In this document: positions 1 through 11,298 of the stretch, one piece after another
How positions within the stretch are numbered: the first letter of the stretch is position 1
Layout: every line of letters begins with the position of its first letter
DNA from: Evernia prunastri
Lineage: Eukaryota; Ascomycota; Lecanoromycetes; Lecanorales; Parmeliaceae
Assembly (NCBI GenBank): GCA_003184365.1
Contig: NKYR01000001.1
Coordinates: 186,001-250,000, forward strand
Reading direction: 5' to 3'
Length of the DNA: 64,000 nt
Made by a program: the position numbers and the translations under genes
Notes under the pieces: generated by a model
What the model saw: the letters and a program-made list of their open reading frames with translations, nothing else
Told to the model about the DNA's origin: nothing
Database searches by the model: none

Positions 1-2319
1 GTTCATGACCGGTTTGGGGGACCCAATGAAAGCACCTAAACCTACTAATGGTCTCAAAATCACGAAGAGCAAGGTCCAGCAACCCGAGACTATGTTTGGA
101 GATGACGACGTTGATTTGAACACCGTGACCGCAGACACAGATGACATCCTTGCTATGGCGACCAAGAAAAAGAAGAAGGACTTGCCTACTGTAAATCACG
201 CCAAGGTGACGTATCAACCATTCCGAAAGAGCTTTTACCATGAACCATCAGAGCTAGCGGAGATGACGGAGGAAGAAGTCGCTGATCTAAGATTAGAACT
301 CGATGGGATCAAGATTAGAGGTGTTGATGCTCCGAAACCCGTGCAAAAGTGGTCACAATGCGGTCTCGGTGTGCAGTCACTCGATGTCATCCAGAAGCTG
401 GGATACGAGAAGCCGTCATCCATCCAAACCCAAGCGATTCCCTCAATCATGTCTGGGAGAGATGTTATCGGTGTTGCCAAGACTGGTTCTGGTAAAACAA
501 TTGCCTTCTTATTGCCAATGTTCCGTCACATCAAAGATCAACGACCGCTTGATAGCCTGGATGGTCCTGTTGGCCTAGTCATGACACCTACTCGGGAGTT
601 AGCGACTCAAATCCATAAAGAATGTAAGCCCTTCCTCAAGGCTTTGAACCTCAGAGCTGTTTGTGCGTACGGGGGCGCCCCAATCAAAGACCAGATCGCA
701 GATCTCAAGCGCGGAGCGGAGATCATTGTCTGCACTCCTGGACGCATGATTGATCTATTAGCTGCCAATTCAGGTAGAGTGACAAACCTTCGCCGAGTCA
801 CATACGTCGTGCTGGACGAAGCTGACAGGATGTTCGACATGGGCTTCGAACCGCAAGTGATGAAGATTTTGGCCAATATTCGACCAGATCGTCAAACAGT
901 CCTATTCTCAGCCACCTTCCCCCGTCAAATGGAGTCTTTGGCCCGTAAAACACTCTCCAAGCCTGTGGAGATAGTTGTTGGAGGGCGAAGTGTCGTGGCT
1001 CCGGAAATTACCCAGATCGTCGAGGTGCGAACCGAAGAGACAAAGTTTATCCGTCTTCTAGAGCTTCTTGGGAAGCTGTATGAAGAAGAGAAGAACGAGG
1101 ACGACAGAGCCTTGATCTTTGTGGATAGACAAGAATCAGCCGATGGTTTGCTGAAAGATCTAATGCGCAAAGGTTACCCATGTATGTCCATCCACGGCGG
1201 GAAAGACCAGATCGATCGCGATTCTACAATCGAGGACTTCAAGTCCGGAGTCATTCCGGTCATGACTGCTACCTCTGTCGCTGCTCGTGGCTTAGACGTC
1301 AAACAGCTTAAACTCGTGGTCAACTATGATGCACCCAACCATCTCGAGGATTACGTCCATCGTGCTGGGAGAACTGGTCGTGCTGGTAATACTGGTACTG
1401 CTGTTACCTTCGTCACACCAGATCAAGAGAGGTATTCATTAGACATTGCCAAAGCGCTTAGACAAAGTGGCCAAGAAGTGCCCGAAGAGCTCCAAAAGCT
1501 GGTGGACGCGTTTATTGATAAAGTCAAAACTGGCAAAGAAAAAGTCAGTGGCTCTGGCTTTGGTGGTAAAGGCCTTGAGCGTCTCGACCAGGAACGTGAT
1601 GCAGCTCGTGCTCGAGAGCGAAAGACGCACAAGACTGGTGACGAACCTGAGGAAGAGGAAAAGGAAGACAAAGACAAGGATGACAAGGGAGATGATATTA
1701 TCGCTAAGGCTGCTTCAAGCGTCCAGTCGGCTGCGGCTCCAACCCCTACCCTCCTGGGTGTGCCTAAAGGCATTGATCTCGATGGTAAAATTACGGTCCA
1801 TAGGACAGAAGCACCAGCGGATGGCTCGAAGAACCCTCTTGATAAAGTCAGTCGTGCCGTTGCTGGTATACATGATCGACTCAGCAAAAACCGCGAGATG
1901 CGTACTGGGGTGCCTATCGACAACAAGGGTCCTGATGCTGGCGCGTTTCATGCGACATTGGAGATCAATGACTTTCCACGTAAGTCTTCCTATCCAGTTC
2001 TCTTCATGTGGCTCTTCATGTGATTTTCTCTAACAATTGAACAGAAAAAGCTCGTTGGGCCGTCACCAACCGCACAAACGTCGCCAAGATTCTGGAGGCC
2101 ACAGGTACATCCATCACCACGAAGGGAAGCTTCTATGCAGCAGGCAAAGAACCTCAAGCAGGCGAAAATCCAAAGCTGTATATCCTGGTGGAGGGAGATA
2201 CGGAGGTAGTGGTTACCAATGCTATGAGAGAGCTCATGCGGCTGCTCAAGGAGGGTACTATTGCAGCAGCAGATAGCGATGCAAGAGCTCCTGCTAGTGG
2301 TCGTTATAATGTTGTTTAG
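1..2319 (+). CDS. PRP5: DEAD-box pre-mRNA splicing helicase PRP5 (5' partial)
   Basis: RNA-dependent ATPase that acts with the U2 snRNP at prespliceosome formation (family knowledge). The window begins inside the gene: the frame is open from the first bases, so the ATG at 5 is probably internal and the N-terminal region is missing. Visible in order: Q-motif region (IQTQAIPS), motif I AKTGSGKT, PTRELA, TPGRM, DEAD box VLDEADRMFDMGFEP, SAT, ARGLD and HRAGRTGR. An acidic/lysine stretch follows. A 65-nt intron at 1980-2044 (donor GTAAGT, acceptor ACAG) joins DFP to QKARWAVTNRTN, giving the characteristic PRP5 C-terminal region and a TAG at 2317-2319. Without this splice the frame runs to a spurious stop at 2023. 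The identification is secure; only the start is unknown. Confidence 0.93.
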
Positions 2320-2543
2320 ACGATGCAATAGCTGTTACACGCATGGTATCTACAAATACAAATTGCTAACACGTCTAATGAATCCCAAATAAACGTACTC
2401 TGCAAGTCCTCAACATCACAGCCGCTTTTTCAACGTCGAGGCTTCAGTCAAATTCCATCCAAGCCAAATATCAAAAATCGTATCGTCAGTAATCGTAACT
2501 CGTCTTTGTTGTTCCCCATCGATAGATGATACACTTGCACACA

Positions 2544-2985
2544 TCAATTGTAATTGATAGCTTGACTTGTCTGATCTGTCTCTCTCCTCCGCCTCTCATC
2601 CTGACTAACATTTTCCAAGGTCCCCGTCCTGGTCTGCGCCCTTTCTTTCGCTAAATCTCTGCCTAGCTTGCCCTTTGGCTGATTTGCTTTTGCTCGCTCC
2701 TATCGTTCGACCCCAGTCAGCATGATATCTAGTATTTCAATTTTTCCATCTACGGGAACCTATGTTCCACACGTGAGGTGTACGTACCTCTGCCGCCCTT
2801 GCTGCCGCGCTTCTAGCATCGCTGCTTCCTCCGCCAGACGAGCCGCCCAGTTTCTGGCCCTGGCTATTGACCTTGGGCACTGAAGCTCGAGGGTTCGGTT
2901 GTAGAGGAGGAGCAGAACCAACCGCGCGGCCTGGTTGGGCAAAGGGATCGTTCTCCTTCGAGGGTTTTCCACAGAGGTTACCCAT
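2544..2985 (-). CDS. Small N-myristoylation-type protein, YGL108C-like
   Basis: Two exons, 2985-2788 and 2699-2544, are joined by a phase-0 intron (GTACGT...ATAG) to give 117 residues. The protein starts MGNLCGKPSK: Gly2 fits N-myristoylation and Cys5 fits palmitoylation, so attachment to the plasma membrane or another membrane is likely (inference). The middle is Gly/Ser/Pro-rich low complexity, followed by an Ala/Arg helix (DARSAAARAAEERAKAN) and a C-terminal block KGKLGRDLAKERAQTRT. That block resembles the end of yeast YGL108C (KGELGKKLAQERAKS, from memory), a protein of unknown function. The good match of exon 2 to this block supports the splice. It is convergent with PRP5, whose stop lies 225 bp away. 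The function is unknown. Confidence 0.72.
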
Positions 2986-3511
2986 TGTTTGGTGAGGTAC
3001 AGGCCAGTTGATCGGTGTATGTATGTAGCAGGAGAAGGATCATACTCTCTCTCCAACTATCTCGTAGTTAATTTACATTCAAAAGCACATTAAGCTATCA
3101 TTTTGTATTGGATCAGCTATATATGTCCATCAGTGTGAAGTAATACAGATGTCTCCAATAACCGACTGGCAAATAGACGTCTCACTCTGCTCTCAATATG
3201 GAAGGTTTCCCGAACTGCACTACACGGGACGGGCCGCGTAGCTCAATTGACTGTAGAGATGATTTCTGTTTTTGATCATCTTCTTCTCTTCAACAATATA
3301 TATACATATAATTGTTGTTTTTTGAATCTGCAAAAAGTGGTTGTCATTGCGATATCTTTATCATGAAGGGCACTAGCCTTGGCTCGGCGGAAATGGAGCT
3401 AAGGTATCTAGCTCCCACAATAAATCTTTCCTGGTTTCAACCTCAGAGTTTCACTGACAACAACATCAGTTCTACTCGCAAGGCGCGCTCTTTCTCTCTA
3501 CCACGATCATC
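2986..3511. other. Intergenic region, divergent promoters
   Basis: This spacer separates the minus-strand YGL108C-like gene from the plus-strand zinc-finger gene, so it must hold both promoters. An AT-rich stretch with TATATATACATATAAT lies near 3296-3311, about 200 bp before the zinc-finger ATG. No open reading frame here has convincing content. Confidence 0.5.
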
Positions 3512-5660
3512 ATGGATCCCAATCAGCCTCCCAAGCGACCCACACCAGACCCACACTTCGAGTGGCTACACGGCGCTCCCTTGAACTACGCGCAATTGGT
3601 CCAATCATTCCTGCAAATCCACGGTCAACAGCGACCAATCACCATGGAGTTTCCTTCCGAGGCAAGCGGATTTTCTCGTCCTACAATCCCGAATGCCGTC
3701 GACTTCACCAAAGGAAAGGCATCCGTTGGGGAGATGCCTCCCCCGCCAACACCGGGCTTGATGAGCGGTTTCGGAACCCCACACGGGGGTACCTGCTCTG
3801 TTACCAACTGCGAATCGGGATGCAGTCCCTCGGTAATTGGCTCTGGGACGTGTTCGCTGTCGCAATGTAACAATCTGGACCAATGCACTAGCGAGGAGTG
3901 CTGCAAAGAACCAGCGTGTCTGGACCATGATTCCGTACCGACAAGTCGACGAGAGTCCATCGACCTCAGCGCAGAGGATCAATATGCTTCCTCTTCTCAG
4001 CATCAATTCGCAAACAGCAGCGCGATGTTTCCAGCATACGGCAATTTACCAGGGTTCGACAACGTCGTTGACGACCCAAACCAGTGTCACTGGCTGCTTC
4101 CTGACCAAGAATGCGACATCACAGCGCCAACCAAGGATGCTCTCAGCCAACACGTATTCCACGATCACATCCAGCCTGAAACGAGCCTTACATGCGAGTG
4201 GTCTGACTGCGATGAGCAGATCAACGCGCAACAGCTTACAGACCATATGTGGAACAGCCACCGCCCGGAACAGTACGTTCCAGAATCTTACATTTGCTTA
4301 TGGGATGGCTGCAGAGAGATGTTCTCAGATGCCGAGCAGCTGGAGACGCACATGGAAGTCGCTCATACTCATATGGAGAGCATTGATTGCCGTTGGGGAG
4401 GATGCGGCACAATTACAACGAATTCGGCCGAACTGCAAAGCCATGTCAACAAGGAGCATCTCCATCTCCAGATTCGACCAGATATCTCTTCGCCAAACCT
4501 GCAATTGAGCCTATCGGACGCTCCTAGTTTCCAACGCCGCAATAACCCGCTCTATTGGTCCCCGGAGAGCGACGACCTACTGGTGCGCGTACGTGCACAA
4601 AACCTCACCTTTCCGCAGATAGCGTCGCAGTATTTTCCAGACAAGTCCGCTCAGGCCTGCCAAAGGCGCTATGCGGCAATTTATCGCCAGCAAGAGCAAT
4701 TTGCTCCGCAGTCCACAGAGACGTCCACTCCCCACTTGTCTTATGCATCCCTGCAACCTTCTTCGTACGTCCCTAGTCCGTACGAGCCTCGGTATCCGTT
4801 GGTTCTTCCTTCCTTCTCACAGCCGTCTCCGGCCCTTCTTTCGAACGATTCAAGCCACGATTCAAGCCAGCTGGTTTTGGACAATCTTCCAACCCAAGGA
4901 AAGCATGAATGTATGTGGATCACAGATGATGCAACGGAAACGCCGTGCGGGGCTCGTTTTGAGGATCCGAATGAACTGCAAGCTCATATCGAATCATCTC
5001 ACCATCCTTTGACCGATGATCGTAGGCGAAGGCCTACTACACAGTGGGTTTGTAAATGGATGGGATGTGCACGAAAATCGCGCTTGTCTAGAGAGAAGCT
5101 GAAAAAGCACCTCCGCAGTCACACAGGTTGTAAGTATACTTCCACCATTTGATAATCCTTGCGAAAGCTCATACTTTACAGTCTATTCGTTCTCTTGCCG
5201 GCACTGTGGTAAAAGATTCCGGGACAGCACTAAACTTGCCGATCATGAACGTACTCACACGAAGGAGAAACCCCACAAGTGCGACATGTGTGAGATGGCC
5301 TTCGCTAGCCGAGATGGACTGTGTAGGTTCTAGTATACCTTTGTGTTGCCAAAAGTACTGATTTATATTTGTAGCGACTCACATCCGTGTCCACACTGGC
5401 GAGAAACATTTGGAATGCGGAAAGTGTTCTTATACTTGCTCCGATTCATCCAACATGGCGAAGCACCGCAAATGTAAGCCTCGTCCTTTTCTTCACCGCG
5501 GCCGCTGTACTGACAATCTGTTGCAGCTCACGAGCCTCCTCTATACCTTTGCCCAACGTGTGGGAAGAAATTTTGCCGAGCTGACTCGAGGGATCGTCAT
5601 ATGCGTTTACATGAGAAGGGGGATGCAGGACGCAAGCGTGTCTATGGTGAGGTTGCTTAA
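3512..5660 (+). CDS. C2H2 zinc-finger transcription factor with a Myb-like domain
   Basis: Four exons (3512-5129, 5182-5322, 5375-5473, 5527-5660) with clean GTAAGT/GTAGGT donors give 663 residues. The N-terminus carries a Cys-rich segment (residues about 88-130). Four atypical C2H2 units follow at about 192-316 (for example CEWSDC...H...H and CLWDGC...H...H). A SANT/Myb-like segment lies at about 347-390 (YWSPESDDLLVRV...RRYAAI). Two more wide-spaced fingers occur at about 466-537, and four classical fingers at the C-terminus, including CRHCGKRF with the linker HTKEKPHKCDMC. The many CxWxxC fingers recall the fungal zinc-responsive regulators of the Zap1/ZafA type, but I cannot confirm that, and a Myb domain is not part of yeast Zap1. 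It is presumably a nuclear DNA-binding regulator. Exon phases agree across all joins. Confidence 0.85.
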
Positions 5661-6215
5661 GAACGAATGACTTGATGGACATGATGCCTCAAAACGAGAC
5701 ACGGTTACGATTGCGATGAGATGAGATGACGCCTGGCGTCTTTATGAGATACCCCTGGCTGGTCTTTCTTCATTATGAGATGATACCCAGCGTTGTCACG
5801 AGGGTTTGGTGTGATTCTTTGACCGAGACGATTCACTTTTTTATTTCTCAATGTTGTACAATAGCAGCCCTCGGTGGCATATTCATGAACATACAGGAGA
5901 CTTGCGACTGGTGTTCCTTGCCATGTGCGTGACTCATTTACGCTATTCTTGTCGATGAAAAGTTGAAGTACAGGTCGAATGCATCGTCGTGTCCATTCCC
6001 CGGTCTATCACATAATCGTGGCAGCCCCATTATCCAGTCGGCAGGCGATATGATGAAGAGCCTTTAGGCTTTGGTGAGGGCGGAACCTCGCCTAGCAGTG
6101 CGGGGCTTATGGGCGATCTCCGGGGCATGTCACCCCCGCCAAAGGCATCCCACCAAAAACCGCATAGGATCTATCAACAGTCTCTTTACTCGTCTCTGAG
6201 ACCCCCATTCTCAAC
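5661..6215. other. Intergenic region
   Basis: This stretch holds the 3' flank of the zinc-finger gene and the promoter of TMA20. The segment around 6066-6160 is GC-rich, with CGCCT/GCCCCGCC-type words. I see no gene in it and no tRNA-like A/B box pair. Confidence 0.4.
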
Positions 6216-6889
6216 ATGTTCAAAAAAGAGCAAGTGCAAGATCCCTTAAAAATCTAGCAAGTCGAACTAATACATCCTCAGCATCTCCGCAGGCGCAAAG
6301 TCCAAAGTCAAATCCTCCGTCCAGCGTGCCATCCGAACCAAAGTCTGCGAGACATACCCACTCCTCGCCCCTCATATCGATGAAATTATACCGAAGAAGT
6401 CACAGCTTGATCTGTTAAAGCTGTAAAGTCTCCCAACTCCGTATGACGGACGTCCTCTTCGTTGCGACCGACTACTGACAGCGCGACGCACACTGCAGGC
6501 CCGACAGAGTCTCCCTCTACGCGCTCGACTCCACCCCGCTCTTCTGGCAACACATGGACGACCCGCTGATCCCCCACCTTCGTGTCGTGCACCAGTTTCC
6601 GCAATGTTTCAACCGCATCGGCATCGACCGAGGAGCCATTCGCTTCGTGTTGTCAGGCGCAACGCTGATGGCGCCAGGGTTGACAAGTGCTGGAGGGAGG
6701 TTACCGGAAAAGGAGGGGGAGTTGAAGGAGGGAGATGTGGCGGTTATAGAGGCTGAGGGGAAAGAGGAGGCGTGTCTGGTGGGGCAATTGAGGATGGGGA
6801 CGGAGGAGATTAGGGAGAAGAAGAAGGGGGTTGTTATGGATGCGGGACATTTTCTGGGGGATGGATTGTGGAAGATCAGCATTGATTGA
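6216..6889 (+). CDS. TMA20: Translation machinery-associated protein 20 (MCT-1 homologue)
   Basis: Ribosome-associated protein that works with TMA22/DENR in 40S recycling and reinitiation (family knowledge). Three exons (6216-6229, 6282-6422, 6499-6889) give 181 residues, the usual family length. The N-terminus MFKKD-ISAGAKSKVKSSVQRAI and the block LDLLKLPDRVSLY are typical. The C-terminal part is the PUA domain (IDRGAIRFVLSGATLMAPGLT...AGHFLGDGLWK). The first intron (6230-6281) begins with GCAAGT, not GT. Only this GC donor keeps the frame and yields MFKKDISAG; the nearby GT at 6234 gives a wrong frame. The second intron (6423-6498) is GTAAAG...GCAG. It lies 343 bp upstream of RIC1 on the same strand. 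Confidence 0.93.
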
Positions 6890-7232
6890 GAGGGTACTTC
6901 AGCTATTGACGCTATCACAATGCATGATTGGCTGTGAGTGTGGACGGGGGGTATGGTCACCTCGTGGGAATGGTTATCATGTGGAATTGTCCGTGAGTCC
7001 TGAGGCTGCTCCTGATGATGCTCTGAACGGGCCTGGGGAAGGACGATGTCAATGGAGAAGTACAGCTGCGGACTCTGAAGGACTATAGAGATCCAGCATG
7101 ACCTTAGAAATAAATGATCCGACATGTATGGTAATGACCGAACATCTTGTAATTTTTGGTATTTTTAGGGTTATCGCCGACGGGGATCTCTATTTCCCAG
7201 CTCGAGCTCCTCACCTTACCTCAAACAAAGCG

Positions 7233-10200
7233 ATGTATTGGCCATTGGGTGCACCAAAAGTATATGCAGCTACCAGACGGAAAAGGAAACCTCCAAGCCC
7301 AGAGTATGAAGAAGATGACAGCGAGGATGTCGAGGAGAAGAATGCGAACATTCTGAGCTTGCGAGTGGCTCGTAACGGACATCTCTTTGTTACGATTACG
7401 CAGACCACCTTGACCGTCTGGCAGACATCTGTAAGTGGAGACCGCAGGAGCTTTGACTGATTCTGACTGATCAATAGCCAGTAGTAGTCTTGGCCTCAGT
7501 AACGCGCTCCATCCAATCTCTCAGAAATTATGGCCAAAACGTTGGCGTTCTCCTCCGACCAGACTCCTCCGTAGCTGTCGTACAGACAGCCAACAGCTTT
7601 CTCGTTACCTATTCTATCATCCCTGATCCCACCGCTCGAGTATACCAGCAAATTCGCGAAAATGGACACGGTCGACGACAGAGCATCGCGGACCACTTGG
7701 CCGTGGAAGAGGAGAGGAGAGGGTTTCCAGAGGTGAATATTCGGTTTCGAATGGTCATCAAGGTCGACGCGGGGATCAGAAAGGTTCTTGCACTTGATGA
7801 TGAGTTGGTAGTGGCTACGGAGAAACCGCCGGCCGTGCAGTGTATTCGATGGGCGCCAGATGATACAGGGAAACAGACGAGCACAGAGCTGCTGAGTCGG
7901 ATGAACTGGATACAGAAAAAATCATGTGTCACTGACATGGTCTATGATAGGGCTATGAGCCTTGCAGTCTGGATCACAAGTGAAGGTCATGCTTATGCTG
8001 TACAAAGACTACCTCCACAGCCAAAGGATGCCGAGGGCCCTAAAAGGCTTTTTCGTGGCTACGGCTTTCATACGCCAGAGCGAGAAGAAGACATGGCAAC
8101 AAGAGTGGCAATAAATGCAAGGTTCTCATTGTTAGCTATAGGTTGTGGTAACGCTGAGATACACGTGTACATGGCAAGGGACTACGTTGGCAGCATCCCA
8201 CTTTCACATAAACTTGAACCGCCGGCATCTATAATTTCTACCGGCACGATCAGTACACTAAATTACTCGCCGGATGGCTACTGTTTGTTTGCTGGGTACG
8301 AGAAAGGCTGGGCAATCTGGAGTGTTTATGGAAAACTCCAAGGAAGCAGTTTCATGGCTGACCGCAATATTTCCCAAAGCATTGGAGAGGGTTGGCTGCA
8401 GGGAGTACACGAAGCAGCTTGGCTAAGCGCTGGATCTGATATATTGCTTACTGGCCAAAACGATGACCGGCTGTTCCTCCTGGAGATGGCAAAGAGTGCC
8501 GTGACTGGATGTTTCTGTGCAGCCAATGTGTCACGCACAGTGCTATTGACCAACTCTGAACTCATGGTATACCGAGGATATGATCTACCCGTACTGACAA
8601 CGATCTCAGCCGATGCATCTTTGTGGCATCATGTACAGATTCCTTCAACATACTTGGCAAATCAGCGCCCAATACGGTCAGCTGTCATCTCTTCAGACGG
8701 CCGATACGTCGCGATTGCTGGCAGACGTGGACTCGCACATTACAGTATCAATAGTGGAAGATGGAAAAACTTCGATGACATGCAGACGGAAAACGCCTTT
8801 GTCGTTCGAGGTGGTATGTGCTGGTATCAACATATCCTGATTGCTGCTGTAGAGACAGATGAGTACCACGAAGTAAGTCGCGAAACAACTTTACACCTTG
8901 ACAATGAGCTAAGTACGCCATAGATACGTTTATATTCACGAGAGCGTGGTTTAGACGACTCCTCGCTTCTCTACTTCGAACAGCTTCCGTCGCCAGTCGT
9001 TTGCATCGCACTTACTGGGTCAGACTCACTTCTCGTGTACACTTATCAAAACGTACTGTACCATTTTGTAATCAATGCCTCTTCCGAGGCTGTGACCCTC
9101 GTTCAGGTAGGGCAGATTGCTTTGAATGGCATTGTACGAGCGCCTGCAAGAGTTAGGGCTGTGAGCTGGATCCTTCCCGACCATCAATTAAGTGAGCCTC
9201 ATATTTCCTCGGTCCACTTGGTGCAGGTGCTGATCAAAGACAGGAGAGGGAGACCCATCAGAAGATGTTGCTCATGCGTCCGTGATCTTCCTTGTCGACG
9301 CCAAGCTTGTACTCTTGCAGTCCTCAACCAATGGTGGTCGCGACTTGAAATATGACATGCGTGTCATTGCTAACAACGTGGAATACTTCGACCTCATGAG
9401 AGATCAAACACCGTTGTTGGAGTCGCCCGATTGCTCGTTGCCACCATCTCCATCTGCCGAGGCAGCACTCGACGCTTTTTACACAGATCGTGGGCTTAGA
9501 GACTCACTCTGGTACTTTGACGGGAATGAGATCCAGTGCTGGATGGATGTTGAGGATTTAATCGAAGCAGCATCTACATCTAACGACAGGGACTTGCCTC
9601 CTACTGTCTCAATTTCCGCAGACTTCTACCCTACTTCCATAGTCCTTAACAAAGGTATTCTTCTAGGCATAGATGCTGACCTCGTGCAACGACGCGACGT
9701 GCAATTCGCCTTCTTCCGCTTCTCCATTCGAACCCAACTGTTCCTCCCACAAATCATCCAGCGTCATATCGCCCGCTTTGACACCTCCGCTGCCTCCAAT
9801 CTCGCACTTCGATATCAGTCACTTCCGTACTTCTCACATGCTCTCGAAATCCTTCTCCATACTGTTTTGGACGACGAAGTTGATAAACCGCCAGATCCTG
9901 AACATGCTCAGCTACCTGCTGTCCTCTCATTCTTATCTTCTTTCCCTGACTACCTTGATATACTCGTACAATGCACGCGCAAAACAGAAGTCCGATCATG
10001 GCGGACTCTCTTCTCGCACCTGCCACCTCCACAGGAGCTTTTCGAAGCATCCTTGGAGAAAGGCATGCTCAAAACGGCAGGTGGGTATCTGCTCGTACTG
10101 CACACATTCGAGGAGATGGAGACTAGCTCCGAGTCCTGTGTGCGACTGTTACAGCGAGCCAAGGAAGCAGGAGACTGGGATTTGTGCAAGGAGCTAGCCA

Positions 10201-10472
10201 GATTCTTGATGGCGTTGGATGAAACTGGGGATACTCTAAAAACGGCCTTGGAGCGAATGGATCTACATCCAGCGAGCGCGGGAGGTGACAGTGTGAAGTT
10301 GAAGACGCCGCGGCCAAACACGGCCGTGAAGCGGTATTCGACGCAAGGGCAGACCAATGGTGGGAAGAGTCCTGTGAGCAATGGGGGCAAGAGCTCGGCG
10401 GGCCTGGGCTTGGGGATCGAAACGGGGCAGGATGGGGAGAGCGAGGACTACTTTTCAACACGGAGAGCATAG
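7233..10472 (+). CDS. RIC1: RIC1, subunit of the Ric1-Rgp1 guanine nucleotide exchange factor
   Basis: Ric1 with Rgp1 activates the Golgi Rab GTPase Ypt6/Rab6 and supports endosome-to-Golgi retrieval (family knowledge). The start MYWPLGAPKVYA is characteristic of the family. Four exons (7233-7430, 7478-8872, 8924-9191, 9244-10472) join in phase to about 1029 residues, close to the yeast length. The N-terminal two thirds is a WD-like beta-propeller region (for example LSLRVARNGHLFVTITQTT, TLNYSPDGYCLFAGYEKG). The C-terminal part (LRYQSLPYFSHALEILLHTVLDDEV...LSFLSSFPDYLDILVQCTRKTE) is the helical RIC1 domain. A Ser/Gly-rich tail follows (SPVSNGGKSSAGLG). The third intron is 52 nt, with acceptor ACAG at 9243; the in-frame TGA inside it confirms that it must be removed. 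Confidence 0.93.
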
Positions 10473-10680
10473 CGGAGGTGTTTGCTGGGCGAACTTGGCT
10501 AGTACAGGTGTCTCTTGGTCTCTCTGCTACCATTACACCTTGACCTAAGTCACCTAACGATCCCACGCCAATGCTTGGCAAAGCTTAGCAATGCTTGTGC
10601 ATGACGACAAAGTGTCGTGATGTAATAAAACGCCATCCATGAATCCCGTCTCATCACCTTGTAGAAGCAGTACACGATAA

Positions 10681-11298
10681 TCATAGGTCGCCGTCGTGCC
10701 CGTCATCGTCATCCAGCTCTTTGCATTTTCCCACTTGCTGCTTTTCCCTCTGCACGAGCAAGCCAATCTTCTCCACCTTCCTCCACACCCATTGAAGCAT
10801 ATCCCTCACACCATAAACCTCCATCTTCATCTCCCCATCCCCATCCCCATCCCCATCCCCATCCCCATCCCCATACTCCAACGCCAACTCATCCTCCAAC
10901 TCCGCCTCCTCCAACACCTTCTCCCCCCTCACATCCCCACCCCTCGGGCCCCCTTCCCCACGCACCCCATCCCCCCCCTCATCCCAAAACTCCAACGGTA
11001 TCCACATCCCCTTCTCCCCCGTCACCCCGCTCAGATCCCGCCTCCTCCCGCTCCGGATCCGAGCCTGGGGCAGCGCGGTGGCGGCGGCGCCGGCGAGGAG
11101 CGCCGTGGTGTGCATCGGTTTCTGCGCTTCCCACGCCTCGAGGCGGCGCTGGCGTGCTTCCGGGGAGCGGGGATCGAGGACGATTTGTCGCTGTCCCTCT
11201 TGTTGGTGTTGCGGGCGGGGGTCTGGGAGTGTGAGGGTGGTGGTGGGCGCGAGGGCGAGGAGGAGGATGAGAGCTTGGGGGAGGTGGGAGAGCTGCAT
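10681..11298 (-). CDS. Acidic secreted hypothetical protein
   Basis: Single-exon frame of 205 residues. It begins with a convincing signal peptide (MQLSHLPQALILLLALAPTT, then LTLPDPRP) and then RSPEARQRRLEAWEAQKP. Further on comes a second hydrophobic patch (TTALLAGAAATALP), an acidic Gly-rich part, and a run of alternating Gly-Asp encoded by a hexanucleotide repeat. The tail is highly acidic (LDDDDGHDGDL). I do not recognise the family. Long frames on the opposite strand and in another minus frame overlap it, so coding status rests mainly on the signal peptide and on composition. It is convergent with RIC1. Confidence 0.45.
   Translation of the reverse strand: MQLSHLPQALILLLALAPTTTLTLPDPRPQHQQEGQRQIVLDPRSPEARQRRLEAWEAQKPMHTTALLAGAAATALPQARIRSGRRRDLSGVTGEKGMWIPLEFWDEGGDGVRGEGGPRGGDVRGEKVLEEAELEDELALEYGDGDGDGDGDGDGEMKMEVYGVRDMLQWVWRKVEKIGLLVQREKQQVGKCKELDDDDGHDGDL
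10833..10874. repeat. (CCCCAT)7 hexanucleotide repeat
   Basis: Seven perfect tandem copies of CCCCAT. On the minus strand they read as ATGGGG and encode the alternating Gly-Asp run of the hypothetical secreted protein at 10681-11298. Length changes by whole units would keep the frame. Confidence 0.95.
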
